Source: Pseudomonadales bacterium (GTDB lineage: Bacteria; Pseudomonadota; Gammaproteobacteria; Pseudomonadales; Azotimanducaceae). From it: a stretch of DNA of 49,590 nt. A model generated the notes under the pieces. That model searched no databases and had not been told where the DNA came from. It was given only the letters and a program-made list of their open reading frames with translations. The stretch covers positions 1-49,590 of the forward strand of contig SLQW01000002.1 in NCBI GenBank assembly GCA_007131295.1, given 5' to 3'. Both the position numbers and the translations under genes were made by a program. Below are positions 34,447 to 42,615 of this stretch, piece after piece. Each line of letters begins with the position of its first letter. Position 1 is the stretch's first letter.

Positions 34447-34471
34447 CAGGCTGCCGGGCTGCGGCAGCCTG
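34447..34471 (+). other. second hairpin in the methyltransferase leader
   Basis: Perfect 9-bp arms CAGGCTGCC (34447-34455) and GGCAGCCTG (34463-34471) with a 7-nt loop, ending nine bases before the TTGGAGG ribosome site. It may affect access to that site. Confidence 0.5.
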
Positions 34472-34491
34472 CGAGCGTCTTGGAGGTCTTA

Positions 34492-35148
34492 ATGCAGCAA
34501 GCCTCACGACTGGTGGTGAGCAATCAGTTCGGCATTCACGCCCGCCTTGCGGATCGGGTCGAGCGGCATCGCAGCCATGTCTGGCGCCGGCCAGTGCCGG
34601 AGCACAGCCGGCGTGCCTTCGCCGAAGCCGAGCGCTGGCTCGCCGGGTCTGCTGAGCCGCTGATTCTGGACGCAGGCTGCGGTACCGGTGCGAGCAGTCT
34701 GCTCCTGGCCCGGCAGTTCCCGGGGATGCGGGTCGTCGGTGTCGACAAGTCTCATGCCCGGCTCGGCCGAGGCCTTGCCCGGCCGTTGCCCGACAACCTG
34801 CTGCTGCTGCGTGCCGACCTCGTCGATATCTGGCGCCTCGCCGCGGCCGCCGGCTGGCGCCTGATGCGTCATTGCGTGTTCTATCCCAACCCATGGCCGA
34901 AGCCGGGTCACATCGGTCGTCGCTGGCACGGCCATCCGGTGCTTCCGAACCTGCTGGCGCTGGGTGGCGAACTCGAACTGCGTACCAACTGGGAGCTCTA
35001 TGCCCGCGAGTGGTCAGCAGCATTGACGCTGCATGGGCGCAAGACCCGTCTCGACATCATCGACGACGCGACTGCGCCGGTCTCGCCGTTCGAACGCAAG
35101 TACCTGGCCAGCGGCCACCGCTGCTGGCGTGTGCAAGCGACGGCCTGA
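34492..35148 (+). CDS. TrmB-like SAM-dependent methyltransferase
   Basis: 218 residues from ATG 34492, preceded by TTGGAGG. The SAM-binding motif is LILDAGCGTGASS. The segment FYPNPWPKPGHIGRR recalls the FPDPWPKK.H.KRR motif of TrmB, which methylates guanine-46 N7 of tRNA, and the C-terminal SPFERKYLASGH recalls the T.FE...GH end of that family. The Asp of PDPWPK is Asn here, and the N-terminus is shortened and different, so this is a divergent paralogue rather than a confident TrmB. Two strong hairpins precede it, and a 124-residue unknown protein follows after 2 bp. Confidence 0.75.
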   Translation: MQQASRLVVSNQFGIHARLADRVERHRSHVWRRPVPEHSRRAFAEAERWLAGSAEPLILDAGCGTGASSLLLARQFPGMRVVGVDKSHARLGRGLARPLPDNLLLLRADLVDIWRLAAAAGWRLMRHCVFYPNPWPKPGHIGRRWHGHPVLPNLLALGGELELRTNWELYAREWSAALTLHGRKTRLDIIDDATAPVSPFERKYLASGHRCWRVQATA

Positions 35149-35150
35149 CC

Positions 35151-35525
35151 ATGGACTGGACTGGTTACCGCAACATCTGTGATCGCGGCGACGTGCTTTC
35201 CCGCTTCCTGCTGGAGCGTACGGCTGCGTTGCTCGAGACCGCCGGCGAGGACGCGCTTGCGATGAACCTGCGAAAGGTCGTTGCAGGCGAGCCGCTGCCG
35301 AAGCCGCATGATCATCGGGGCGGTGCGAGCAGTGACTTCTTCGTCATGGATCTCGATACCGCGACCATCGAGCGTATCGTCGCGATCGTGCACGGTGCCC
35401 GGTGTGCTGGCAGCCGCACCCCGGAGGGGCGTTCCCTCGGCGGTTTTGTGGAAGCCTGGCAGGAGTACCTTGACTGGCAGAACGGGCGGCACCCGCGTTC
35501 GCCAAATCGGTTGCAGACGCCCTGA
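35151..35525 (+). CDS. uncharacterised 124-aa protein coupled to the TrmB-like gene
   Basis: 124 residues starting two bases after the methyltransferase stop. No family recognised. It is soluble and polar with mixed helical character: an N-terminal helical part (DVLSRFLLERTAALLETAGEDALAMNLRKVV), a middle PKPHDHRGGASSDFFVMDLD that may bind metal or nucleotide through its His pair, and a helical C-terminus with VEAWQEYLDWQNG. Tight spacing suggests that it acts with the methyltransferase. There is no signal peptide or membrane segment. Confidence 0.65.
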   Translation: MDWTGYRNICDRGDVLSRFLLERTAALLETAGEDALAMNLRKVVAGEPLPKPHDHRGGASSDFFVMDLDTATIERIVAIVHGARCAGSRTPEGRSLGGFVEAWQEYLDWQNGRHPRSPNRLQTP

Positions 35526-35610
35526 GGCCGAGCTGCCCGAACCTCGTCGCAGGGTGCAGGCCTGTGGCATGATCCGGCCGGGAAGGGCTGCTGGCGGGAG
35601 GCTGGTCCTG

Positions 35611-35877
35611 ATGCGTAGAGCGATCGTCGTGCTGCTGCTCGGCATGTTGCTGACGGCAGCCAGCGGATGCGCTGTACGCAGCAACGTCGGCGCCTACATG
35701 GAAACGCCAGAGGCCCCCGCGTCGGCAGCGGAGCGGGATCGGCGTTGTGACCGCTACGCCCAGCGACTCGAGCGCAGTCGCAAGCATATGGCGCGGCGCA
35801 ACGCGATCGGGCGCATTGATCTGCTGCGAGCCAGCCATCGGCGCATGGAGCGGTTCGTCGACAGCTACTGCGACTGA
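35611..35877 (+). CDS. small lipoprotein
   Basis: 88 residues from ATG 35611 with GGGAGG upstream. The signal MRRAIVVLLLGMLL leads to lipobox-like AASGC, with the lipidated Cys at about residue 21. The mature part is short, highly charged and Arg-rich (DRRCDRYAQRLERSRKHM), probably helical, and ends in SYCD. The function is unknown. It lies between the unknown protein and the biotinyl protein on the same strand. Confidence 0.65.
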   Translation: MRRAIVVLLLGMLLTAASGCAVRSNVGAYMETPEAPASAAERDRRCDRYAQRLERSRKHMARRNAIGRIDLLRASHRRMERFVDSYCD

Positions 35878-35900
35878 GCGCACAGCAAGGAGAGGTAGGG

Positions 35901-36122
35901 ATGGCGCGGATGGACGTGGAATCCGAAGTGGCCGGAACGGTCTGGAAGGTCGAGGCGGCGGTGGGTACGGACCTCGCCGAGGGGGACGCCATCCTCATCC
36001 TCGAATCCATGAAGATGGAAATCCCCGTGGAGGCGCCCGCCGCCGGCCGCCTTGTCGAACTGTGCGTGAATGAAGAGGATCCGGTCGAGGAAGGGCAGAT
36101 CGTCGCCGTTCTCGAGAACTGA
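35901..36122 (+). CDS. stand-alone biotinyl (BCCP-type) carrier domain
   Basis: 73 residues, a complete biotinyl/lipoyl barrel with no linker or partner domain. ESMKMEIPV carries the biotin-accepting Lys between two Met residues, the pattern of biotin carriers rather than lipoyl domains. AGGAGAGGTAGGG lies upstream. It would carry carboxybiotin between a biotin carboxylase (absent here) and a carboxyltransferase; two carboxyltransferase subunits lie within 4 kb. Such short carriers are known in acyl-CoA carboxylase systems, often with a separately encoded biotin carboxylase. Confidence 0.85.
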   Translation: MARMDVESEVAGTVWKVEAAVGTDLAEGDAILILESMKMEIPVEAPAAGRLVELCVNEEDPVEEGQIVAVLEN

Positions 36123-36150
36123 TCCCCGGACTTCGCGATCGCAGGGAATC

Positions 36151-36294
36151 GTCTTCGTTCGACACTCGCTTCGTTAGGCGTGACAGCCTTCGTTCGGGCG
36201 CTGCTGCGCAGCGCATCGGGGTTTCGTCTTTGTTCGACACTCGCTTCGTTAGGCCTAATTGCCTTCGTTCCGGCGCTGCTTCGCAGCGCATCGG
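36151..36294 (+). repeat. 75-bp tandem duplication
   Basis: Two copies with a period of 75 bp, starting at 36151 and 36226. Shared landmarks are TTCGACACTCGCTTCGTTAG and a GGCGCTGCKNCGCAGCGCAT hairpin core. The first copy has GCGTGACA where the second has GCCTAATT. Both lie in the 280-bp gap between the biotinyl gene and the first carboxyltransferase. Confidence 0.6.
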
Positions 36295-36325
36295 AGCGCC
36301 GCGGGGGCGGCACTCCTTCCCACAC
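36290..36325 (-). repeat. REP-like palindrome, minus orientation
   Basis: Read on the minus strand: TGTGGGAAGGAGTG head, a GC-rich core and a GCGCTCCGAT tail. It faces the next copy at 36359, so the two form a convergent pair. Confidence 0.55.
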
Positions 36326-36358
36326 ACTATCGGGGATGGCGCGATCGAAGCTGATTTT

Positions 36359-36398
36359 TGTGGGAAGGAGTGGCGCGCGCAGCGCGGCGCTCCGATCC
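36359..36398 (+). repeat. REP-like palindrome, plus orientation
   Basis: TGTGGGAAGGAGTG head, a GCGCGC-rich stem and a GGCGCTCCGAT tail, just beyond the stop of the first carboxyltransferase. Paired in opposite orientation with the copy at 36290-36325. Confidence 0.6.
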
Positions 36399-36402
36399 GA
36401 AC

Positions 36403-37953
36403 CTACGGCCGATAGCGCAGTCGCGTCGGGCCGGGCGTGCGCAGCTTGGCGGTGAGGTTTGCGAACTCGCACAAGAGCGGCCGGGTCGCCCGTGGGTCGA
36501 TGATCTCCTCCACCATGAAAGCCTCCGCCGTCCGGAAAGGCGAGCGCACCCGATTCAATCGTGCCGTGATCTCCTCGAGCAGCGCCTCGGGATCCTCGGC
36601 CTCCTCCAGCATCGCCGAGTACGCCGCTTCGACGCCGCCCTCTACCGGCAGTGATCCCCAGTCTCCGGACGGCCAGGCGTAGCGGTACTGCACCCGGTGG
36701 CCGTTGGAGTGGGCGGCGCCAGCGACGCCGAACACCTTACGGATGATCACCGAGCACCAGGGTACGTTCGCCTGATAGATCGCGGCCAGGGCCCGGGCAC
36801 CATGCCGGATCGTCCCCGCCCGCTCGGCCTCGCTGCCGATGACGAAACCCGGGTTGTCCACGAGATGTACAACGGGCAGGTGGAAGGACTCTGCCAGATC
36901 CACGAAGCGCACCGCCTTCTGGCTCGCGGCTGCAGTCCAGCCACCGCCGTAGTGGTAAGGGTCCTCGGCCATCAGAGCCACCGGCCAGCCGTCGAGACGC
37001 GCCAGCCCCGTGATTACGGAACGGCCGTGCTGGCGCCCGATCTCGAAGAAACTGCCGCGATCCACCACCGACTCGATGATGGTGCGCATCTTGTAGACCT
37101 TGCGCCGGTCGCGCGGAACGATGTCGAGCAGCGCGTCGTCACTTCGGTCGGCGGGATCGTGGCGTTCGCCGCGGGGCGGCAGCTCCCACACCGAGTCCGG
37201 CAGGTAGCCGAGAAACGTGCGCGCGCGTTCGAACGCCTGGTCCTCGTTCGCTACCTCGTCGTCGATCGCACCGTTGCGGGTGTGGATACGTGAGCCGCCC
37301 AGGGACTCTTTGTCCGTGTTCTCGCCGAGCCGGTTCACGACCACCGGTCCTGCCACGAACAGCTGCGCGAGGTCGCGGACCATCACCGAATAATGGCTGG
37401 TCACTGCACGCGCGGCGCCGAGTCCGGCGACCGGACCGAGCAGCAGCGACACCACCGGCACTTCGGCCAGGGCGGCGACCACGTGATCCCAGCCCGGGTT
37501 GAGTGGGATATAGGTGCGGGCGTCAGGGTCGTCCAGTGTCTTCACGGATCCGCCACCGCCGGTCCCGTCGAGCAGGCGGATGATGGGAACGCGCAACTCC
37601 CTGGCCAGGGCCTCGGCCATGATCTGCTTGCCGGCGATCGCGGCATCGGCCGCGCCGCCGCGGACGGTGAAGTCGTCCGCGGCGACCACGGCGGGCCGGC
37701 CGCCGATGCGCCCGCGTCCGAAGATGAAGTTCGCCGGAGAGAAGTCTTCGATCTGCCCCTCGGCGTCGACACTGGCGCGACCGGCGATCTTGCCGATTTC
37801 GTGGAAACTGCCCGCATCGAGCAGACGCCGGATGCGCTCGCGCACGTCGAGCTTGCCGCGACCATGCTGGCGCGCCACCTTCTCCGCGCCGCCCATGCGT
37901 TCGGCCAGAGCCTCCCGCTGCTTGAGTTCCTCGATCTCTTCCCGCCAGCTCAT
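36403..37953 (-). CDS. acyl-CoA carboxylase carboxyltransferase (beta) subunit, copy 1
   Basis: 516 residues from ATG 37951-37953 with GGAGGGC upstream. Both halves of the crotonase-fold carboxyltransferase are present: the N half contains GRGKLDVRERIRRLLDAG, and the C half contains VPWCSVIIRKVFGVAGAAH and EGGVEAAYS. Such subunits take carboxybiotin and carboxylate propionyl-, methylcrotonyl- or geranyl-CoA; the glycine-rich GTGGGGSVKTL loop does not tell me which. It is a clear paralogue of the protein at 39648, with the same MSW..E N-terminus. A biotinyl domain is nearby, but no biotin carboxylase is in the window. Confidence 0.88.
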   Translation of the reverse strand: MSWREEIEELKQREALAERMGGAEKVARQHGRGKLDVRERIRRLLDAGSFHEIGKIAGRASVDAEGQIEDFSPANFIFGRGRIGGRPAVVAADDFTVRGGAADAAIAGKQIMAEALARELRVPIIRLLDGTGGGGSVKTLDDPDARTYIPLNPGWDHVVAALAEVPVVSLLLGPVAGLGAARAVTSHYSVMVRDLAQLFVAGPVVVNRLGENTDKESLGGSRIHTRNGAIDDEVANEDQAFERARTFLGYLPDSVWELPPRGERHDPADRSDDALLDIVPRDRRKVYKMRTIIESVVDRGSFFEIGRQHGRSVITGLARLDGWPVALMAEDPYHYGGGWTAAASQKAVRFVDLAESFHLPVVHLVDNPGFVIGSEAERAGTIRHGARALAAIYQANVPWCSVIIRKVFGVAGAAHSNGHRVQYRYAWPSGDWGSLPVEGGVEAAYSAMLEEAEDPEALLEEITARLNRVRSPFRTAEAFMVEEIIDPRATRPLLCEFANLTAKLRTPGPTRLRYRP

Positions 37954-38065
37954 GTCGCCCTCCGGAAATGACGATCACGGCAGTATACGGGTCCTTGCCG
38001 CATGCCTGCGGCCGTGGTCCCATTGCTGCCGAATCCGGCTGGTCTTCACGTCGAGGGGTGGGCGC

Positions 38066-38749
38066 ATGACCGAACTGCTTATCGCTGCGGTGCTCTGGGT
38101 CGCCACCCATCTTGGTCTGAGTAGCAGCCGACTGCGGCCGTGGCTCGTTGCGCGCCTGGGTGAGAGTGCCTACCTGGGTGCCTACTCCCTGGTGGCGGTG
38201 GCCACGCTGGTTTTCCTGATCCTTGCCTGGGCGGATGCGCCACGCCAACACTGGCTGTGGTATCCAGCTCCCTGGCAGACCTGGTTCGCACTCATCGTCA
38301 TGCCGTTCGCTTTCCTGTTGCTGGTCACCGGGCTGCTCGGCCCCAATCCCACCAGCGTCGGTCAGGAGGCCCGCATCGGCGATCCTGCGGCTGTGCGTGG
38401 CGTGTTACGCATCACGCGCCATCCCGTGCAGTGGGCGTTCCTGCTCTGGGCGGTTGCCCACGTGGTGCCGAACGGCGATATCGCCACCCTGGTTTTTCTC
38501 GCTGCGATTGCGCTGGTGGCGGGAGGCGGTACCCTGTTGATCGATCGCAAGAAGGCGCAGCAGGCTGGAGCCGCATGGCAATCATTCCGTGCGGTGACGT
38601 CGAACCTGCCGTTCGCCGCCATTCTCGCCGGGCGCAATCGACTTGCGCTAGGTGAACTGGGGATCGGCAAGATGCTGCTGGCGCTGCTGCTCTACGTAGT
38701 GGTCATCGCCAGCCATCGCTGGGTTGCCGGGGTGCCCATCGCCCTGTGA
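38066..38749 (+). CDS. NnrU-family membrane protein
   Basis: 227 residues, six or so membrane helices. The family pattern is visible: WVATHLGLSSSRLRPWL near the start, RITRHPVQWAFLLWAVAHV in the middle, and GGGTLLIDRKKAQQ followed by WQSFRAVTSNLPF. NnrU was named from denitrification loci, but most homologues lie outside them, and the fold resembles isoprenylcysteine-type membrane methyltransferases. There are no nitrogen-oxide genes here, so no role is assigned. Confidence 0.85.
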   Translation: MTELLIAAVLWVATHLGLSSSRLRPWLVARLGESAYLGAYSLVAVATLVFLILAWADAPRQHWLWYPAPWQTWFALIVMPFAFLLLVTGLLGPNPTSVGQEARIGDPAAVRGVLRITRHPVQWAFLLWAVAHVVPNGDIATLVFLAAIALVAGGGTLLIDRKKAQQAGAAWQSFRAVTSNLPFAAILAGRNRLALGELGIGKMLLALLLYVVVIASHRWVAGVPIAL

Positions 38750-38795
38750 CCGCTGATCCCGCAATCCCCATTGCAACCATTGAAGAGGCAGACAC

Positions 38796-39629
38796 ATGAC
38801 GGAACTGGTCGAGATCCGGGTGGACGAGGGCGTTGCCGACGTCCGCCTGAACCGCCCCGAAAAGTACAACGCGCTGTCGCCGGAGATGTTCTCCGCGATC
38901 ATCGAGGCCGGTGAAAGCCTCGCGCAGCGTGGGGACGTGCGTGCGGTCGTGTTGTCGGGTAACGGTCCAGGTTTCTGTTCCGGGCTCGACTTCGCGAGCT
39001 TCCAGGGCATGAGCGACGGAGGCAGCGCCGCCTCCGCGACCGGCGGCAAGGCGAGCAGCGACAGCGCTTTGGCCCGCGACTCCGATCTGCCGGACAACCG
39101 CGCCCAGCGCCCGGCATTCGTGTGGCGGCGCATGCCGGTACCGGTGATTGCGGCGATGCACGGTGTCGCTTACGGCGGCGGTCTGCAGGTGGCCCTCGGT
39201 GCGGACATCCGCATCGCCGCGCCGGATGCGCGCCTCTCGGTCATGGAGATCAAATGGGGGCTCGTCCCGGACATGGGGCTGACTCAGACCGTGCGTGATC
39301 TGGTACGCCTCGATGTGATCAAGGAACTCACGTTTTCCGGCCGCATCATCAGCGGCGAGGAGGCCTGCCAGCTTGGTCTCGTCACCCGGGTGAGCGCCGA
39401 CCCGCTCGGTGATGCCCTGAACATGGCGCGGGAGATCGCCGGCCGTTCACCGGACGCGATCCGCGCCGGTAAGAAACTGCTCGACGAGAGCTGGCACGCC
39501 GATCCGCATACGGCGCTCGGGCTCGAAGCGAGCCTGCAAAGCGCGCTCATCGGCAGCCCGAATCAGGTAGAGGCCATCCGCGCCAACTTCGAGAAGCGTG
39601 CGGCGAACTTTGTCGATCCTGCCGCCTGA
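38796..39629 (+). CDS. enoyl-CoA hydratase/isomerase (crotonase)
   Basis: 277 residues. The crotonase oxyanion-hole motifs are GNGPGFCSGLDF and HGVAYGGGLQVALGADIRIA. The Glu region is LSVMEIKWGLVPDMG. The family acts on acyl-CoA thioesters: hydration, isomerisation or dienoyl-CoA shifts. Which reaction applies cannot be read with confidence, because the second catalytic Glu of true hydratases is not evident at the usual site; Asp or Met-Glu-Ile variants occur in isomerases. It is 18 bp upstream of the second carboxyltransferase, forming a pathway pair. Confidence 0.85.
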   Translation: MTELVEIRVDEGVADVRLNRPEKYNALSPEMFSAIIEAGESLAQRGDVRAVVLSGNGPGFCSGLDFASFQGMSDGGSAASATGGKASSDSALARDSDLPDNRAQRPAFVWRRMPVPVIAAMHGVAYGGGLQVALGADIRIAAPDARLSVMEIKWGLVPDMGLTQTVRDLVRLDVIKELTFSGRIISGEEACQLGLVTRVSADPLGDALNMAREIAGRSPDAIRAGKKLLDESWHADPHTALGLEASLQSALIGSPNQVEAIRANFEKRAANFVDPAA

Positions 39630-39647
39630 TCGCTGCGGAGTTTGCGC

Positions 39648-41198
39648 ATGAGTTGGGAAGCCGAGGCGGACGAGATCCGGCGCCGCCGCGAGTACGCCCG
39701 CAGCCAGGGCGGCGCCGAGGGCATCGAGCGCCAGCACTCGCAAGGCCGGCTCACCGTTCGGGAACGCATCGATGCAGTGGTGGATGCCGGCAGTTTCCGT
39801 GAGTTCGGCCGCGCCACCGCCACGCCCGAGGAGGCTGCGGACGGCACCACCAGCTATACGCCCGCCAACTATGTTCTCGGATTCGGCAAGGTAGGCGGGC
39901 GCCGGGTCGTGGTGGGGGGGGAGGACTTCACCCTGAAGGGTGGGTCGCCGAATGCGGCGGGGCTGCGCAAGTCGGTCTACGCCGAACATCTGGCGGTGCG
40001 CTACCGGCTGCCGCTGATTCGCCTGCTCGAGGGCGGCGGCGGAAGTGTACGCGGCAGCGGGCGCCCCGGCGGAACCGTTGGAGAACCGGTCCACACGGAG
40101 CCGCGCTTTCGGATCATCGCCGATGCCCTCGGCCAGATTCCGGTCGCGTCCGCGGCGCTCGGCGCCGTGGCGGGCTTTCCCGCCGGGCGCCTGGTGGCGT
40201 CCCACTTCTCGGTGATGGTGCGCGAGGGCTCGCAGGTCATGGCCGGTGGTCCGGCCCTGGTGGAGCGGGCGCTCGGCCGTCCCGTCACCAAGGAGGAGCT
40301 CGGTGGCCACAAGGTTCACATCCGTTCCGGTGTAGTCGACAACCTGGCCGCGGACGAACCCGATGCCCTGGCCCAGATTCGTCGCTTCCTGTCCTATCTG
40401 CCGGCCAACGTCTGGGAACTGCCGCCGCGCCTCGCCAGCAGCGATCCCGAGGATCGTGCCGAGGACGAACTGCTGGATATCGTCCCGCGCGACCGCCGCA
40501 AACCCTTCGACATGCGTCGGGTCATGACCCTGGTCGCGGACCTCGAATCCTGTTTCGAGATCGCGCGTGGCTACGGTCGCGACCAGGTCGTGATGCTGGC
40601 CCGGCTCGCCGGCCAGCCCGTGCTGCTGCTCGGCAACGACTGCCGCTTCTATGCCGGCGCCATGAGCGCCGCGGGCGCGCAGAAAGTGCGCCGCTTCATC
40701 GAATTCGCCGACACGTTTCATCTGCCCATTGTCGACTTCGTCGACGAGCCTGGTTTCATGATCGGCCCGAAGGCGGAGGCCGAGGGCACGATCCGCTACG
40801 GCATGGCCGCGGTGTCGGCAGCTGCTCAGGCCACCGTGCCCTGGGCCTCCGTGCAGGTGCATAAGACATTCGGCGTCGCCGGCGCCGCCCACTACGGTCC
40901 TGATGCCTACCTTCTGCTCTGGCCCTCGGCGGAGTCCGGCGCCTTGCCTGTGGAAGGTGGCGTAGCCGTGGCTTATCGCCGCGAGCTTGCCGCCGCGGAA
41001 GACCCGGAGGCTCTGCGCACGAAGCTCGAAGCGGACTTGCGCGCCGGTCGCTCGCCGTTCCCCCGCGCCGAATCCTTCTCCGCCCACGAGATCATCGATC
41101 CGCGTGAGACCCGCCCCATGCTCTGCGAGTGGGTAGATTGGATCCAGGGTCGCCTGGAGACCCTGCGCGGACCGGTGCGCTTCGGCTTCCGGCCCTGA
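39648..41198 (+). CDS. acyl-CoA carboxylase carboxyltransferase (beta) subunit, copy 2
   Basis: 516 residues from ATG 39648 after GCGGAG. It has the same architecture as the copy at 36403: an N half with SQGRLTVRERIDAVVDAG and a C half with VPWASVQVHKTFGVAGAAH and EGGVAVAYR. Differences include VRGSGRPGGTVGE in the N half, where copy 1 has a different glycine-rich stretch. Both keep the DIVPRDRRK-type segment between halves. Copies on opposite strands with different neighbours suggest different acyl-CoA substrates rather than a simple duplication. Confidence 0.88.
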   Translation: MSWEAEADEIRRRREYARSQGGAEGIERQHSQGRLTVRERIDAVVDAGSFREFGRATATPEEAADGTTSYTPANYVLGFGKVGGRRVVVGGEDFTLKGGSPNAAGLRKSVYAEHLAVRYRLPLIRLLEGGGGSVRGSGRPGGTVGEPVHTEPRFRIIADALGQIPVASAALGAVAGFPAGRLVASHFSVMVREGSQVMAGGPALVERALGRPVTKEELGGHKVHIRSGVVDNLAADEPDALAQIRRFLSYLPANVWELPPRLASSDPEDRAEDELLDIVPRDRRKPFDMRRVMTLVADLESCFEIARGYGRDQVVMLARLAGQPVLLLGNDCRFYAGAMSAAGAQKVRRFIEFADTFHLPIVDFVDEPGFMIGPKAEAEGTIRYGMAAVSAAAQATVPWASVQVHKTFGVAGAAHYGPDAYLLLWPSAESGALPVEGGVAVAYRRELAAAEDPEALRTKLEADLRAGRSPFPRAESFSAHEIIDPRETRPMLCEWVDWIQGRLETLRGPVRFGFRP

Positions 41199-41330
41199 CC
41201 CTGATCGCTGCAGGGGTCCCGAGGTAAAAGCGCCCTTGGTGTACAATGCCGCGCGCGCTGAACCGCCGCGCCATGCTGGGGGCGGCGTCGCGCATTTCCC
41301 GTAACCGTCAGATCGAGGAGATTGTCGAGC

Positions 41331-42200
41331 ATGCCCATCAGCTTCGAAGGAAAGGTCGCCATCGTCACCGGTGCCGGCGGCGGTCTCGGCCGCTGCCATG
41401 CCCTGGAACTGGCGCAGCGCGGCGCGCGCGTGGTGGTCAACGACCTCGGCGGCGCCATGGACGGAACGGGCGGCAATTCCGCTGCTTCCGAGGCCGTGGT
41501 CGAGGAGATCCGTGCCGCGGGCGGGGAAGCGATCGCGAACGGCGGTTCGGTCGCGGACGAGCAGGGCGCCAAATCCATGGTCAAGGCGGCGATGGACAAG
41601 TGGGGTCGGGTGGACATCCTGGTCAACAATGCCGGCATCCTGCGCGACAAGAGTTTCGCCAAGATGAACATCGACGACTTCCGGACCGTTCTCGACGTCC
41701 ATCTCATCGGCTCCGCCATGGTCACCATGCAGGTTTGGCCGATCATGCGTGAGCAGGGCTACGGTCGCATTGTCATGACCACCTCGCCCTCCGGTCTTTA
41801 CGGCAATTTCGGACAGACGAATTACGGCGCGGCCAAGCTCGGGTTGGTCGGGTTCATGAACACCCTGAAGATCGAGGGCGCCAAATACAACATTCACACC
41901 AACGCCATCGCGCCGGTGGCCATGACCCGCATGACCGAGGGTCTGATTCCCGAAGAGGCCGGCAAGAACCTCGGCCCGGAGCTGATCACCCCTGGTGTGG
42001 TCTATCTTTGTACCGAAGACGCCCCCAACGGTGTTGTCCTGCAGGCTGCCGGCGGGAACTACTCGGTGGCGTGCATCGTCGAAAATCAGGGTGTGAACCT
42101 CGGCCAGGACGTCAGCGTCGAGGACGTTGCGGCACAGTGGGACAAGATCAGCGATCTGACCGGGGCCAAGCCGCGCAACATGCTGCAACTCGGAGGCTGA
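41331..42200 (+). CDS. SDR of the (3R)-hydroxyacyl-CoA dehydrogenase (MFE-2) type
   Basis: 289 residues from ATG 41331 with GAGGAG upstream. TGAGGGLGRCHALELAQRGA is the cofactor motif with the longer MFE-2-like form. VVVNDLGGAMDGTGGNS follows, the insert that marks multifunctional enzyme type 2 dehydrogenases. The NAG motif is VNNAGILRD, Ser is in TTSPSGLYG, and YGAAK supplies Tyr and Lys. In full-length MFE-2 this domain is fused to a hydratase; here it stands alone. It would oxidise 3-hydroxyacyl-CoA in beta-oxidation of fatty acids or sterol side chains. A TACAAT box lies at 41242-41247 in the 132-bp gap before it. Confidence 0.85.
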   Translation: MPISFEGKVAIVTGAGGGLGRCHALELAQRGARVVVNDLGGAMDGTGGNSAASEAVVEEIRAAGGEAIANGGSVADEQGAKSMVKAAMDKWGRVDILVNNAGILRDKSFAKMNIDDFRTVLDVHLIGSAMVTMQVWPIMREQGYGRIVMTTSPSGLYGNFGQTNYGAAKLGLVGFMNTLKIEGAKYNIHTNAIAPVAMTRMTEGLIPEEAGKNLGPELITPGVVYLCTEDAPNGVVLQAAGGNYSVACIVENQGVNLGQDVSVEDVAAQWDKISDLTGAKPRNMLQLGG

Positions 42201-42221
42201 TGCAGCCAGCGGGGGGTGACC

Positions 42222-42611
42222 ATGAACGAACCTGAAGCCGGGACACCGGGACGCCCCGAGCGGCGTCGCGAAGCCCGCTTCCGCCCCCCGCCCAGTCTCA
42301 GGCTCACCGTCCGCGCACCCGGACTCAGGGCGTGGTTCGATCGCAGCGAGCGCGCCCTGGTGGATTGCAGTCAGCTCGGTATCGCCTGGATCGATCCGGA
42401 GCCGCCCGAAATAGGCGAGGTGGTAATCTGTGACCTCAAGGGCGGCGGTTGGAGTTTGCGCGGCATTCCCTGCTACGTGCGCGTGGTAGATCGCCTGGTG
42501 CGGGACTTCCGGGTCGGCGTCGAATTCAGGCGTGAGCTGCTGCCGGCGCGTCGCGCGCGCAAGTTGGCGATGGCCCTGGCAGACCTGGACACAGGTACCC
42601 TCGGAGGTTGA
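42222..42611 (+). CDS. PilZ-domain protein
   Basis: 129 residues. The PilZ c-di-GMP pattern is present: the RxxxR-type motif in RRREARFRPP near residue 15, and D-x-S-x-x-G in VDCSQLGIAW about 30 residues later, followed by beta-barrel strands (VVICDLKGGGWSLRG, FRVGVEFRREL). It probably binds c-di-GMP and is cytosolic. It begins 21 bp after the SDR, and a 60-residue membrane protein follows 4 bp after it. A likely partner for the GGDEF-EAL protein at 25 kb, though many such pairs exist in a genome. Confidence 0.78.
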   Translation: MNEPEAGTPGRPERRREARFRPPPSLRLTVRAPGLRAWFDRSERALVDCSQLGIAWIDPEPPEIGEVVICDLKGGGWSLRGIPCYVRVVDRLVRDFRVGVEFRRELLPARRARKLAMALADLDTGTLGG

Positions 42612-42615
42612 CGCA

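Noticed and set aside
34498-35148. True TrmB (tRNA m7G46 methyltransferase)
   Set aside because: Key PDPWPK reads PNPWPK, and the N-terminal region differs, so only a TrmB-like call is justified.
36123-36402. CRISPR array in the repeats after the biotinyl gene
   Set aside because: Only two 75-bp tandem units and two opposed palindromes; no regular short repeats and spacers, and no cas genes.
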